Assembly: GCA_015039315.1 (NCBI GenBank)
Contig: WIDE01000100.1
Location: 1-64,000, forward strand
Direction of reading: 5' to 3'
From: Clavulina sp. PMI_390
Lineage: Eukaryota > Basidiomycota > Agaricomycetes > Cantharellales > Hydnaceae
Length of the DNA stretch: 64,000 nucleotides
Below the pieces are notes generated by a model. It saw only the letters and a list, made by a program, of their open reading frames with translations. It was not told the origin of the DNA and made no database searches. The translations under genes and the position numbers were made by a program. The stretch's first letter is position 1, and every line of letters begins with the position of its first letter. Of this stretch, positions 44,534 to 57,356 are shown piece after piece.

Positions 44534-45622
44534 TGACTATCGGTTCAGAACGGAGCGCGCCAAGATTCATTCAGGGGCTGCGAGGGGTTTTTGTTGTGCT
44601 GTACCCTGTATCAGCGTACGTGCAATGCGGCGACATATTGTTAATTTACAGATGCGATGTACCTCCTGAATCCCAGTCGACAAAATATATACTCCTATCG
44701 TGCAGATGGTTAGAGAAACGACGTCCTGTTCCTTGTCCATGGTCCATGGCTGTAGTACGGGGGTAAACGCAACAGCCCCTTGCCAATTCTCAGGCCCACC
44801 TATGAAACATCCATGGGAGCGAAGAAGCGGTTGGCTTCATTCACTCCGTACGATTCCGCTTGATATCATATGCCTGTTCTATTCACTGACGCGAAGAGAT
44901 GTCGGCTTCGGCCCCACCTGCCAAATATGGTAGTGGACACAATCCAGGCACACTTCCTCTCTGTTGGATGAAAAGATTCAAGTTTGTATGGAGTACGGGC
45001 ATGCTAGCATAGTATATAGGGGTTCTCAGCAGCGAGCGTGGGCGATCTGTGGATTCGGGCTCGGAACGCCAGAGTCTAGATTTGCGCAGCGGGCGTCCCG
45101 ACAGACCGGTCCACCGTGCCCTCGCCCCGCCGATGCTCAAGACTGGATCGCGTGGCATGGGTGGCTGGAAAAGGGATGCGCAAATTATGATGCACCCGCT
45201 GTCAAAAAAAGCCTAAGTGCCGCCGGAAGTAACGACATTTGGCTGGTAGAATCGAGGGTAGCTCAGGCACTTTTCAGGCTGTTTAGCAAACCAAGCTTGT
45301 TGCTCGTCGTCATTGCTTGAGTCTCTCCAGCGGAGGAGAAAAAAAAAACAGGTGGGACACAGTTGTGGGGAGATTCTTTTCAGAACTTCCAGAAGCCCAG
45401 CCTGGCCGTTCTGGCGGGCTGGGGGGGAATTAGACCCTGACACGAGATGTGTTGTTTTGATCTGGGCGCTTGTTCCTGATACATATCAGATGGGCTTCCT
45501 ATTTCAACTTCTTCCCTAAAACTAAAACTGATCGTGGCATCTTTGCGAGCCTAATTTGCCCGCTATAAAGACCACTGAAAAAATGATTTCGTCGCACGTA
45601 GGTTGCCCCGCCCTCCGTCGCT
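44534..45622. other. Intergenic, no gene seen
   Basis: About 1.1 kb. Short overlapping frames only. A poly-A run (near 45,342) and a G run (near 45,421) are the only simple-sequence marks. Confidence 0.45.
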
Positions 45623-46607
45623 ATGCCTCGCGAGTTTCCATCGAGCGTAAGCGTCGCGATCTTCGTCATTCGTTTGCTTCTCCTGCTGCCAGCGCTGGCG
45701 TCGGCCCAATCTGTCACGTTCAAGACTGTACAAGAGTGCCTCAACTATGAGTACAAAGTTGTTCAGGACAGTCTCTGCCAGTCATCAAACGACTGCGATG
45801 CGAATTTGTGCCAGTGCGTCTACTCTGCCCCCACAAATACCCCGCCGCTCTTGAACTAAGTTTCATGACCCTCAGGCCCCAGTACAATGCATCGTATTCT
45901 CAGGTTGCATCACATTGTGAATTGCTCATGTCTGAGCCCGCCAGTGTGGTGGTGCCATTGATGGCAGGCACCTGCAAAAATGGTAAGCCCTCTTTCGCCC
46001 ATCTCACTAAAGTTTTGCTCACTGTTTTTTTCTGGGATCTCTTCGTGTAGATGGCGAATCACCATCTAACACGACCGCGGTGGTGGTCGGTGGTGCTGTT
46101 GGAGGTGTCGCCCTCCTCCTGGTCATCCTCGGCGGTCTGTTCTACTACCACAAGAAAAAACAGCCCCTTGCCATGTTCGATCTGTGTGGCATAGACGGAG
46201 CTATCTCTTCTTCCTTCCAAGACAATCGAAGAGCTGCTACTGATCCATACGGCTTCCCCAACGCACAGCCCTCTCGTGCGAGCTCCCACCCTACTCTCAG
46301 CAGTGCGAAGCCCAAATCTAGGCCGTTGACAACTCATGAAATATCCCCCTACGAAATCCCACTATCACCGCAGTCGCGAAGTGACAAAACCTTCTCATCG
46401 TCGGAGTTTTCAGGGAGATACACTTATCGCGAGTCATTACCACACATCCCATCTTCCCCCGTTACCCCGCGAACCCCCAGCACACTTCCTCCAACACCAA
46501 GCTCAGCCGCTCCATTGATGAGATATCCACCTAGCCCAGCCCATCACGTCGATGCTCTCGACTACTCTCCGTACGTCCCCCCTCAAACCAAACTTAACAA
46601 CCGGTAA
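45623..46607 (+). CDS. Single-span cysteine-rich membrane protein, distant relative of the array genes
   Basis: The start at 45623 reads MPREFPSSVSVAIFVIRLLL with a signal peptide ending ALASA. The ectodomain has cysteines spaced QEC-x13-C-x5-C-x4-C, then (after an intron with donor near 45,811) SHC and GTC. A second intron (about 45,983-46,047) leads to a membrane span TAVVVGGAVGGVALLLVILG, then YYHKKKQ and a Ser/Pro-rich tail ending PYVPPQTKLNNR. The C-x5/6-C-x4-C core and the VVGGAVGG span recall the 1-14 kb array, but there is no His tract, no SRKE block and no GPYARL ending. About 245 residues. Function unknown; a surface sensor is a guess. Confidence 0.65.
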
Positions 46608-49600
46608 CCAAACTTAAGTGCCGGGGCGGCAATTGCAATTCCCGCCCCCCCCTGCCCCAACGCCCAAAAAACCCCCCCAAAAGAACGGAACCAAACCTCC
46701 CTTCCCTCCCCCTCCCCATCCATCGCCACTTATAATAATTTATATCTACTGCACACACAATATCCCTTATTGCATCATTACTACTGCTCCCCCATTCCCT
46801 ATCTTCGTTCCCCCAACATGGACACCCTTCCCCTCTTTTTGGTTTAGGTTACTGTAGACTTGGTCTTTTGCTCTCACGCGCTGTCGCTTGAATGTATCCA
46901 CAATAGGTTTCGAACGGACATTGGATTGCAGACTCGAAATACACGTGCTTCGATACACTTGGGCGGTCAGGAGAGCCCTCACTGGTGAGAAAACTCAGGT
47001 TGTCTGGGCTGTGCGACGTCGGCGCTTCGCTGGGAAGAGCGATCGCGATGGTTTCACCCATCGGTGAATCAGGGTCGGAGCGATGCTCTTGGCCTTGGCG
47101 CTGAATCCCTGGGCTTGTCCCAGCAGGGCTCTTGCGAGCTCATGACCTGCGTTGGGTATGACCTTATTGTAGACACAGTGATCCGAGGGTAATAGAATTC
47201 GAAGTAATCCATGCCGTTGCGAGGCCTCGGCTCCACGGCACGAGCTGTCAATTGAGGGGCATTAGTGACACCTGAACAGCCGTAACCCACCTCTTCCCCA
47301 CCCAAGGCTCCAAGAAAAGCCAAGCCCAGCGTTTCGCATTTTGGGTGTAATTGCGCAGAGCGGCCCGATATTGCAGCGAGTCCTGGAGTAAACGCAAGCG
47401 TGGACAGGACAATCGATCCATGGCGGGCAACTGGCTGCAGATGGCGGCCAGATGGGAAAGTCGGATTTGTTGGGGCGATGACGTGGCAATTGGCCTATGT
47501 TGAGCACCGGATTTTACGAGGTCCAACCCAGGTGCAGCAAGAGGAACCGACGGGGGGAAGGGAAGGTAGATGGGGTGCAGTTGGCGCCCGTTGGCCTAGG
47601 ATCGTGCTGCCAGAGGGTCAATTGAGCTAGGATTTTCTAGCCGGAGCTCGCTTTCCACCTCAACGTCGTCGGCATTATTCCAATCCGAGGCAATTAACAC
47701 GGACGCTGATCCCTGTCATTAATACTTTGGAACGAGATTTTCTACGCCGCAACTCGAACACAGGCACATGCAGATTCTGCAGGGTGGCAATCAGTCCTAA
47801 TAGTTAGTCTGGTCATACGGAGTGTTAGAAGATCCATTGACATACCGTAAGGATTAGTTCGGGGTTCATCCTCCAGCAAGGGGATGACACGGAAATGCCG
47901 GAAGAAAACGCCGTAGATCCTTGGCCCCAGCCACTTCGCAGGTAACCATGACGAGAGCCGTTACATCGCTATGGTGCGAGCTCAGATCTCCTCCCTCGAT
48001 AATCCAGATTATATGAAGCAATGTGAGCGATTTAGGTTGTAGACTAGTAGAGGCCGAAACGTCTATGCTTATTGTTTTCGCGCGTTGCGGAGCTCATAAA
48101 TGTGGACGACGTCCTGAGACAAGTCACCTCAAACACATGGTGAGTTGGTTGTGCTGGGCAAGTATCTCGTGAAAATTAGACCGTGGGACGTAGTGGACCG
48201 GACGTCGCTCTGATCTGCGGATTGGCAGATACATATCTCTATCTGGATAGCGTGGCTTGAGGCAAATCTGCATGCACATCACAATACCTGTCTTCAAGCA
48301 CAGTCAAGTCTGAGAGAAGAAATCACCGGTAGCGTCGTAGAGTACTCACCTCATGGAACGAATTTGAAAACAATTTTGGGGACCCAGGGAAAGAGTGAAA
48401 AAGACACGCCTGGTAGGTGTGATGCGGCATAGCTTAGAAGTTTCACTTCGGGTAAGAGTCACTCACGGATGCTTTAAAACTCACCTATGTGAAGACCCGA
48501 ATTTCTCGCGAAGTAGAGCTTCCAAACGCCGGGATGCAAGAAAAAGTATGAATCGATTTTTGGAGCGCAGGTTCATTGAACACTACCGTTTCATCTGCGG
48601 TCAGTCTTGGAGCAGCCAGCACACTGTTCGGTTGCACGAATTGACGGTTTAATCCATCATAGATGAGAGAGAGAAACTGAGGGAAATGCTGAGATTATTG
48701 TCAAGACTAGAATGGCGGTCATGGCTTGATATCACATGTATCCAGTTTGGTGGTAGTGTAACGCGTTTTTGGGGAGATGAGAAAGCGGGAACTAATGAGG
48801 AGTCATGGCAGTGGAAGCTGGAAGTTTTGATACGAGCTGTGCTCAAGGCCGGTACCTGTCAGCCTTCGACTCTCAGGGAGTCCCAGTCGGACGTGGCTGG
48901 AGCTCAACTAGTATGAGCTTCCGGCCACACAACGAGGGAAAGACGTCCACGTCTGACGGATGGCATATGCGTCAATTCACAGGCTGCCCGCGGCGACAAG
49001 ATCGTGGACCAATAGTGCCGAATGCAAGGAGGCTTTTCCATGTGGCACCACGTCACACGCCTTGATGCCGTCACTTTACTGTCACGCGACCAACTACTCT
49101 GCTGCTTATGCGTGTGCGTAAACGTGTCTCCATCAGCGGCATTTATCCCTGGGCAGTTTGATACCATAATACCCCGAATCTGCCCTCACTATCTCGCTTC
49201 CCCAAGATTATAAGTTTATTTCATTGGGAATGTTCACCTCCTCATTCGTACCGCGTTGCTCAACCCACTGAGCCACGATAAGATTAAATGACTAACTGGG
49301 TAAAATATTCATGTGGGACAGTCGTAGATCGCATTGAAGCTTAATCGACTGCAGAAACACCTCACTTTATTTGGTACTAGATCCGTATTGTCACCCCCGA
49401 TCACGCGGCTTGCGCCCAAAAAATCCCAATTGTCTCCACCTGTCTGTTTGAGAAATCGGCATTTGTCGTGACTCTACGCTCTAGCTGACCGGTATCAATG
49501 CATGTCACTCACTTCCAGCTTCGCTTTCGTACAGCATCCAACCCAAAAAAAAATTGGCCGGTGGGACGCCGATCGATCATCGGTAAGGTTCCGACTTGAC

Positions 49601-49824
49601 GCTTCGAAGGCGTGATTAGTGCATTCATGCCCCTGTGGTCGCGTGTGGCTCGGCGAGTTTTTCGATCGAGAGCTGAAAAGAGAGATGACGCAGAACTATT
49701 CGGGTCGCCCGACTATCTGTCTGTACGTACGCCGAGGTCGTCTCCTCGACAGCCCCACTTCCATGAAACGAAATGGAGGCACCCTCTCCTCCTTCCGCGG
49801 ACGGCACAGGCACTACTACAACTT
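46608..49824. other. Gene-poor stretch
   Basis: A pyrimidine-rich tract (about 46,640-46,830) follows the preceding gene. On the minus strand two frames (47,526-47,248 and 47,323-47,069) contain plausible protein-like sequence such as LRNYTQNAKRWAWLFLEPWV, but I could not build a start-to-stop model. From 47,700 to 49,800 I see nothing supported. Confidence 0.35.
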
Positions 49825-50022
49825 CTACTTCTTGGCAGTTTCATCGACTTCCGGTACCTCTTTACTCATGCCACCTGCCTTCCATTCGGCGATTTCATTG
49901 CGGAAGATGGATTTAGGTTCCCGAATGACTGTGAGCACCCCTCGGGGCCGGTAGACGAAGTGCCGGTTATCGATTATCGCCTCCACGGCCACTAAGCCTC
50001 CACTTCTCTCTAGTGTACGCAT
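49825..50022 (-). CDS. Possible small protein (65 residues)
   Basis: An ATG-started frame on the minus strand encodes VAVEAIIDNRHFVYRPRGVL, then REPKSIFRNEIAEWKAGGMS and an acidic/lysine end. Its composition looks protein-like, but it has no recognised family and longer frames overlap on the other strand. It may be an exon of a larger gene or chance. Confidence 0.25.
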   Translation of the reverse strand: MRTLERSGGLVAVEAIIDNRHFVYRPRGVLTVIREPKSIFRNEIAEWKAGGMSKEVPEVDETAKK

Positions 50023-51137
50023 TCAGAATATTCTCGCCTTTTTGCGCCGGGATCTGAGATTGGCTGTCTCGGCGGCGACGTCGTCAAAATCTCGATCTCC
50101 ACCACCACTACCTGGAACGTAAGGCAAACCAGGGGGAGACCTGGCCGGGTGTCCGTGGGCTATGTGCGCCATTACTACCAGATCCCCACACATGCGCCTG
50201 CCTGTGAGGGCGCGTAAAGCAGCCCGAGTGTGAAATATTTTTTAGGAGGCTGGCGACTTGTCCCCGCACGGGTTGGCCCCCACGCTGTCAACTGCGTGCA
50301 CGTCACGTCGCTGATGACAGGGCCATTTCACATCCCAATCCCTATCCCCATGGGATGAACAACCGCCGGTCACCTCGGCCTTTCCTCTCACCTAGTTCAT
50401 CCTTTGGGGCCTATCCTTTCTATCCTGTCATCGCTCGTCGAGGTGACGTGCTTGAATATGTGTGTATCATGATGATGCTTTGCCAGTATCATCACTTTGC
50501 GCTGCTGATATGGACGTATCTGTAGCTCCGCGATCGACGACCTCCGAGGATGATGGCTTGTACTTCAATGGCTCCGTGGGCATAGGACAAAGTGGGGCGC
50601 CGCAAGCCATTTTGGTGGCGGGCCTGATGGATGAGGCTTTTCCAGCGGCTCATATTTAGGATTCGCCAAGTCTAAACCATCACTTGATTGATTGAGTGTA
50701 TGTGTGGATTATCTGTGTAAAAGGGATGTATATGATAGCTGTCACCGGAACTTTCTGGCTATGCCCTACCTAATGCGCATTTGACACCGGACCTTTTTTT
50801 CGCTCTTCTTAAGCAGCCGAACCAAAGAGAAGGCTATGCGAATCAGGTCACGATCAGGCAATTGGCCGGAACGGCGTAGCTAGTCTTTGGACAAGGTGCT
50901 TGGTTGAAAAGGCGGAACCTCGGGTACTCACTGGTGGAACGAGGGTGCAGAGAGACAACGATCATGATCATTGCACCACAGGGAGAGAGGGGAGCGCAGT
51001 AGAAAGTACACGTAGATATACAGAGAGTCGAAATACAGAATCATAGAAATACAAACGTCCATTCCGCGATCCACGAAGACGATAAACCGAGGGAGAAAAA
51101 ACGAAAACCAAGCAAAAGAGTGTTTTACGGGGATTAA

Positions 51138-51177
<40 letters not shown>

Positions 51178-51231
51178 AAGGTAAAGAGAGAGAAGGTAGA
51201 GCAATCAGGCAATGTGGGCTGCCAAGGCCGA
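50023..51231. other. Intergenic, no supported gene
   Basis: A short frame at 50,511-50,659 on the plus strand has no recognisable features. The AG microsatellite lies at its right end. Confidence 0.4.
51141..51175. repeat. AG dinucleotide microsatellite
   Basis: About 17 uninterrupted AG units, about 55 bp past the stop codon of the REX4-type gene. Confidence 0.97.
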
Positions 51232-53172
51232 TCAAGACCGCGGTTTCCTGAGGTCGCGCTCCCATTGCTGATGATAGAGATGGTAGATGGCCATAGCGGC
51301 GCGAGCATCACGGACCTAAGGGACTCGAATAAGGATGGGAGAGTAGCCAGAAGCCCTTGGAGCCTTTAACTCACCGAGGAGTGCTCGCCGTTTTGGACGT
51401 TCACGCTGAATTCGCGCTCGCATAGCGCGCGCAACCCGACGGAGTGGCCATACTTACGTACAACTTCAGGGCATGTTTGAGTATCACGAACCAAGCTAGG
51501 GTCATGGTGATATCGCAAAACCTGCGATAAGCTAATATCAGGGACAGCTAGAGCAGCACAGTGGGGAAGATCTGGGACACGTACGCGGAAATCATTGTGT
51601 ACTGCGTGGCCGACGACTATGTTATTGCCGAAGAATTTACGCGCGAGAACCTTTGCGTCACTGAGAGACATTGCGCCCTTGAGGTTCTCTGCCCGTACAC
51701 CACTGACGGCCGTACGATAATCCTTGACGGGTTCACCAGGATTAACAAACGTATCGAGCAAGATGTGGCCATCAAAGTCCACAATCGACAAGCGCGCGAG
51801 GGCAGAGCGATAATCGGGTACACGCTTCCCGTCCCGGATGCGAGACCCAATGACCTTGCCTACTCCAACCATCTCACAGTCAATTGCGAGTACGGTGGGA
51901 TGACGATTTGGTGCCGGCGTTAGCGGCATGCCAAAAATCATTGCCTTGAGGGCCTCGATTGGTGAGTCATTGATCGATCGGCTAGGCTGGGGTGCAGCAC
52001 GCTTGATCCTGTAGCAAATGAAGCGAATAACAAGGCTTAGTCCTACCCTCCGAGATCGGGTCGGATGAACAATCACTGACACTGTATTTGCGGGCGGAGT
52101 AGTAGTATTGGCTACGGGGGGCTTCTGGAAATGTATTTCGAGCTCTTTCGGGGTGGGCCGCCTAAAGGGGAGAGCGCATGAGGAAACCTTATGGTTCGAG
52201 ACAGCCGTTTTTGCTTTAGTTGATAAATATACTACTGACGATGCGGTACGTTTCCCGAGAAGGGGCGCCACTTTAGCAGGTGGTTGGCTGTAGCTTCCGA
52301 CGCTGCGGACGGAATTACTCAATAACAGATCATGCGGCACACAGCGATCACCTTGTGCAAGGATGACTCACAATTTGTCTGGAAAGAAGGGTTGCGGCCT
52401 TTCGACGGTTAGGGTACCATTCTCGAAGACGAAGGAGGGTGCGGAGCTTTAAGCGTCGTTAGCAAAAAGCCTCTCGCAACCGAAAAAGGGGAGCCTGGGC
52501 TAGGCGTCCACGTACCCCGAGGAGGAAGACGGTGACACATCATCGATATTTCGCTCAAGCGTAAACTCATTCAGAACGCTATGACAGGCAAGGAGAGGGA
52601 TATTCAGCTCGCATGCATGCGGCGATATGTCAATGCGATAAACTCACATTGGAATTGCCGCTGAAGGCGAGACAGAGACGGGAATCGTTTGTAAGCTCGG
52701 CACAGAGCGCTGAGTTGACCTTTTGGCGAAAGAATGGGGGAGAGTAAAGAGCAGCCAGAAGTCTCAGTTACGGAATGGTCATTTCGCGTTGGCAAGGCAC
52801 TTACGAAGTCCGTTCTAGAGTGCCATTTGTGTATGAACCACCACCTCCTTTTCGAGGAATAGGCACAGGGGAACCATATCTATTCACCCCAGTAGCGATA
52901 CCGAGACCTGAGACAGTGTCTCGCACCGCTGGTTTCATTGGGGCATTTGGTGGCGAAGTGGGCACTACGGGCCTAGATGAAGGATATGACAGGAAGGGAA
53001 GACCATCACTGGTTGAAGGACGAAGAGGAGAGTCGTTATCAGCACCGCATGCCACAGGGTGGAGGGGAGCATACGCAAGCAATACCCACTCATGAACGGT
53101 TAACGAGGCGACCCCAAGCGAAAGTTGAGTGTCATCAACAGATCGCTGGGCGCGCCGCCTGTTTCGGGGCAT
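51232..53172 (-). CDS. REX4: REX4-type DEDDh 3'-5' exonuclease (ribosomal RNA processing)
   Basis: REX4 exonucleases act in the nucleolus on pre-rRNA. The core is clear: HPTVLAIDCEMVGVG (Exo I, D and E), GHILLDTFVNPGEPVKDYRT, VSGVRAENLKGAMSLSDAKV, NNIVVGHAVHNDFRV (Exo II) and GEHSSV joined to RDARAAMAIYHLYHQQWERD (Exo III, H and D), with a stop at 51232-51234. An intron removes VGLSLVIRF-like sequence before IKRAAPQPSRS. The frame has no Met before the core, so upstream exons are needed. My best model splices at FVFENG (66-nt intron with ctaac) back to MPRNRRRAQRSVDDTQ at 53172. That N-terminus is unusual for REX4, and two joined genes remain possible. Confidence 0.72.
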
Positions 53173-53885
53173 AATGACGAAGGGTGGGTTGATAGTGGAT
53201 GTGGTTGATGCCGAAGGCGTCGTCGTCGTCGTCGACAACAGTGGGCCACCGCCCGTCGGCAGGCAGTGTGGTTGCGGTAAATGCCGGCGCTAACGAGGCA
53301 ATCCTCACGACGACCACCCCGTCCAGCTCCATCACGGCTGACAAGGCAGTATACACACCCAAAATACACACTATTATCGCATTTCCAGGGGCAATGATGA
53401 TGCGATCAAGGCGTCTTAATCAGTATGTCCATGGACCGGTCGGTTCGTGAGGCCTATGCGCTCGCCGCTTTCGATTCCCACCCTTGCGCATCCAACTTGA
53501 GGGGCTCTGCTCCAGCATGGCCTCGGATGTAAGGGAGACGTCGAATCGTGTGGCTGAATTCGCTGAGTTAGTCTGGGATCAATCGCTGGCTGAGGACTTG
53601 TTATGGATCCCGGAAATCAGAATTCGCATGCAACGCAAAAGGATTCATCTTAATGGGCTGACGGAAGTCTCGCGAGGCCTTCGACCAAATGAATGGCTGA
53701 AGAAGTGGCTGAGTTAGCCAAATCTCGTTCTCACCTGGCTACCCACCCAGCAATACTTTTACTACCCTGGACCGCATATAAAACAGCCCCTCGGGATCTC
53801 TCTTTGCTTCATTGTCCTCCTCACATATCGCTCGCTCCCCCTTGCTCCCGCCGCCTCTCCTCTCTCTCTCTCTCTGTCTTCCCCA
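53173..53885. other. Shared upstream region of REX4-type gene and copper-fist gene
   Basis: About 710 bp between divergent starts. A CT-rich tract (53,815-53,885) lies directly before the copper-fist start, as is common in fungal promoters. A degenerate GTC repeat is at 53,219-53,235. Confidence 0.5.
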
Positions 53886-54855
53886 ATGGTAGGCGATACA
53901 GCATCTCCCCTCTTACTATGGTGACTAAGCTAAGACCTCCCTCTGAAAAATTAGGTCTGGGTCAACGAAAAGAAATACGCATGGTGCGTCATCTCTTCAC
54001 TGCTCCCAACTTGTAATTGTCTTGGCTAAATCTGCTTATTTTTGTAGCGAGTCGTGCATTAACGGCCACAGGTCTTCCAGCTGCACGCACACTCTGAGAC
54101 CTCTCTATGAAGTGCGCAGCAAAGGCAGGCCTCCAAGCCAATGCGAGGAGTGTCGCGACGCTCGGCGGAAAAACCGCCGTCACGTCAAGTGCAGCTGCGA
54201 TGGAATTGAATCTACTACGGCCACGGGTAGCACTCCTCCGTATGACCTAGTAGACCCCCGCTACGCCGTTCCTAAAAGTGAGTCAATTCTTTTGCCCAAT
54301 TCTTACTATCCCCACGTTCTCCTAACATAGTATTCCCGCGTTAGGTCACCATCGTCTTCGTACGAATGTACCTGCTTTGCCGAATGGCCTACGGGACATT
54401 CTTGACCACCAAGAAAAACGTGCGGCTCCTCGCTCATCTGAAAAGACTTCACGTACGTGCGCTCTCTCTTCTTTATTGTCTCGATTCACTTGCCGAAGGT
54501 TGACGTGATCGCCCTCCCTTCTTCCCCCCCTTCAGTTCAATTCTTACTGAACCCCGTTATTGATACAAACGTATCGAGAGTTTCGCCCACCCCGACGGAT
54601 TATCCAATGATGGGATCGAGCCCACCTTCTTGGGACCCGCCATCACCCCAATCATTGCCCTCTCCGACGAGCTCGGATGATTCGCGTTACTCAACGAACG
54701 CATACCAAGAGTCTCAAAGCTGTCAGTTGCACCTTACTGCGCGCACCCCCGATTGATTCGGTCTCGCTGACAATCTCGTCAAAACAGATCCACCAGTGTT
54801 CCGCGAGGCCGGAGCTTATGGTCGAATGCCTTATGAGACATATTCGAGTCGATGA
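53886..54855 (+). CDS. Copper-fist transcription factor
   Basis: Copper-fist proteins (Ace1, Mac1, Cuf1 relatives) sense copper and switch on copper homeostasis genes. The first exon is only ATG (53886-53888). After two short introns the reading is MVWVNEKKYACESCINGHRS, SSCTHTLRPLYEVRSKGRPP and SQCEECRDARRKNRRHVKCS. This has the zinc-site cysteines and histidine, the GHRSSxCxH motif and the KGRP minor-groove arm. The rest is Pro/Ser-rich (DYPMMGSSPPSWDPPSPQSL) and ends PYETYSSR at 54855. I see no C-terminal Cys-rich copper cluster as in Mac1. Only about 225 residues, short for the family, so a further exon could have been missed. Confidence 0.85.
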
Positions 54856-57356
54856 TTCGGTGGTGGCGATCCTGAGGCTCCAACAGGGTGGTACTTAGCC
54901 ACCGGATAGTGGTGGATCGGCGTCGTAGCGCCCCGCCCCTCCCCTCCCTCTCTCCCAGGAGGCAATCCTTCTCAATTCACAGCTGCCGCCCAAAAGGTGG
55001 TCAGCATTCAATTGGGGGCACGACTTGGCAATCATCATTCACTAACCATCGCAGCCCCCAGTTGCTGGTTCTCCTTGTCCTTGACCCCACCAGTCGCTCC
55101 CATTCCCACCTTCGACCTTCACATTATTTTTTGCCATTTATCGCTCTCCCGCGCCTTCTTGCTCCGCCTCTTCCATTGCATATCTTGTGTCTTTTGATAC
55201 CCCCTCGCATTGTCATCGCTTTCGACATTGGACTTTGTCCTCTGGCTCCTTGATTCCGCCTGCATCCGGTCTTGACGACTGCGTGTTTGCAGAATTCTGT
55301 ATATGTACCGCTCTCATCTCCACCTCTGTATTATTATCATCTGTACAATAGGTCCTATACCAAGCCGGTGATTCATCCATTTGACATCATCCCGTGTGCG
55401 TGCTCGCTGCATTTGGTCGACCCTGAGCACCCCTTGAGGCAACGATCGTATATACACCCCCTTCGCGCGCGCGCGGGTTCGGGGACTCAAATCAGCGAGA
55501 TCCTGCATCTCCAAGAGGAACTACAAGTGTAAAAATATACGTATGTACACCGAGCAGTATAATTTGCACCGTCGTGGCCCCGTTCGTAAAGAAAGAGGCG
55601 CATACCCAATCTGTCCTTTGGCTAATCTCCATTCGATCTCCGTCGCATAAAATGCCGCAGGGCCACCGGTAACTTTGGGGCTTTTTTGCTAACAATGGAA
55701 GGCGCGGGAGCTACCCAGTCTGTTCTGAGCCATATGTGCTCAAGAGCCAGTTTTGTTATCCGTGAGCCGGGCGGGTTATCTTTTCGTTGCGCAGGGGCGA
55801 ATGAGGGGCGAGCGGACACGTTGCATGAGCTCAGTCAGGCCCTCGTTCCTGACACTAGTAAGCTCCGCACGCCACGCACTGGCGATCACGCTTCTTTCCT
55901 CGATGTACTTCCCCCCTGATGTCGAGACGCTTCATCTTGGGGGAGCTTACGGTAACGAAAAGAAGCTTCAGGTGCACCCGTCCTTTCATGCATCGCCCTC
56001 TCGTTTTGCATTGGGAGTATGCCGTATTAGATCGCCCACATCATCGGCATGTCCACGGGTTTGGACACCACCCCGTGTGAGCGCTCAGAAGAGGAGCTTC
56101 AAACACTCAAGTCGTGCGTGATTAATCGCGGTTGTGAAAAAGTGGGTGCGTGCTATGTTATGGGATAGTACGCCATCTATTGGTTGAAGGGCCAAGTCCC
56201 GGATATGACAGGCGCGTACATGAAATTCGAGGCGACCCTTCCCCCACACTCGACGCCTTGATGACACTTGTGTCCGGGCCTCCCTCCTCAGGAGACCAAT
56301 GAAATCGCGCGCCGTCGATATTTCACCTGGCCTGCGCTGGCTGGGACCAGTGACTCATGTCGGAACTTGAGAAGCACAAATCACCCGCCTGGTCCCATCG
56401 TGACCAAAAGGTCGGGTAAGGGTACAGTCAGCAAACCACGTAGCACCTGCTCGCGTGTTTGTCAGTAGGCCGACTCGCTCGGTTGCTTTGTTAGACTGCC
56501 TTCCCAACTAACTATACTAACGTACAGGGAAGCGGAATGGTGCTGTCGGAATAAGGAAGCAGAGAACATCCGGATTGGACCCGTGGCGGCGCCTTGCGTT
56601 GGCGCATTGGCTCATTTTCTGATGACTCTGTGAAGGCCGCTGGGCGGCCACTAGAGCTCGTCATCCTCTCTAGCTGCCGAATACCATCTCAGATTCCGGC
56701 GACTTATCGATCATCACTCGGCGTCGGTGAAGTCTGAAACGCGAGAATGGCCGCCGCTATGATGCGCGCCCTGGCGTGGACTAGCTTTGCGCCTCTCCCA
56801 TGTACCACTGAGCAAATCTTACTCTCTCAACTTGACGCTCCAACGGGAGTGAGTGAGTTCTAGCCGCTCTTGGACTAATCCCGCGCAAGGCGGCTTTTCT
56901 GACATAGATGAAAAATTGTTCGTGAGGTGTTCTAATGAGCCTAAGAATCGCTCCAATTTTTTCACTTATTAATGGAAGGGCTTCAAGAAGAGTATGGTTG
57001 GGGCCTTCTTGGCCGGATTGGCTGACGCGCTAGATGCGATCTAAATTGCAATCCAGAGCTGACGTAGCAGTGGATGAGAAGCTGCAAGTGTATGAATCGT
57101 AGCAGGCAGCAGTCGTCACAGGTTCATATATGAGACTATTGCGCCGAATGTGCTCGCAATCCACGTGGGCACTATGAGCTTTTATAAGCAATGATGTGCA
57201 TGCCGTTCCGGGGATTGGGAAAGAAATCGAAGGGCGCGCGTCTCTTTCACGAAGTCTGAACGGCAGGGCAAACGATTGTACTAGATGAAAAGCGAAAGGG
57301 ACGTGGAAGGAATAAGAAATTAGGCATGCGGGCACATTATGGTCACTCAGGGGACG
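54856..57356. other. Gene-poor stretch
   Basis: About 2.5 kb with no frame that looks like a known protein. Overlapping short frames occur on both strands. Confidence 0.4.

Noticed and set aside
46620..46850. Pro-rich open frame after the 45.6 kb gene
   Set aside because: It is a translated pyrimidine tract with no conserved features.
47069..47526. Possible two-exon minus-strand gene
   Set aside because: Some stretches look protein-like, but no start, stop and splice set gave a coherent model.
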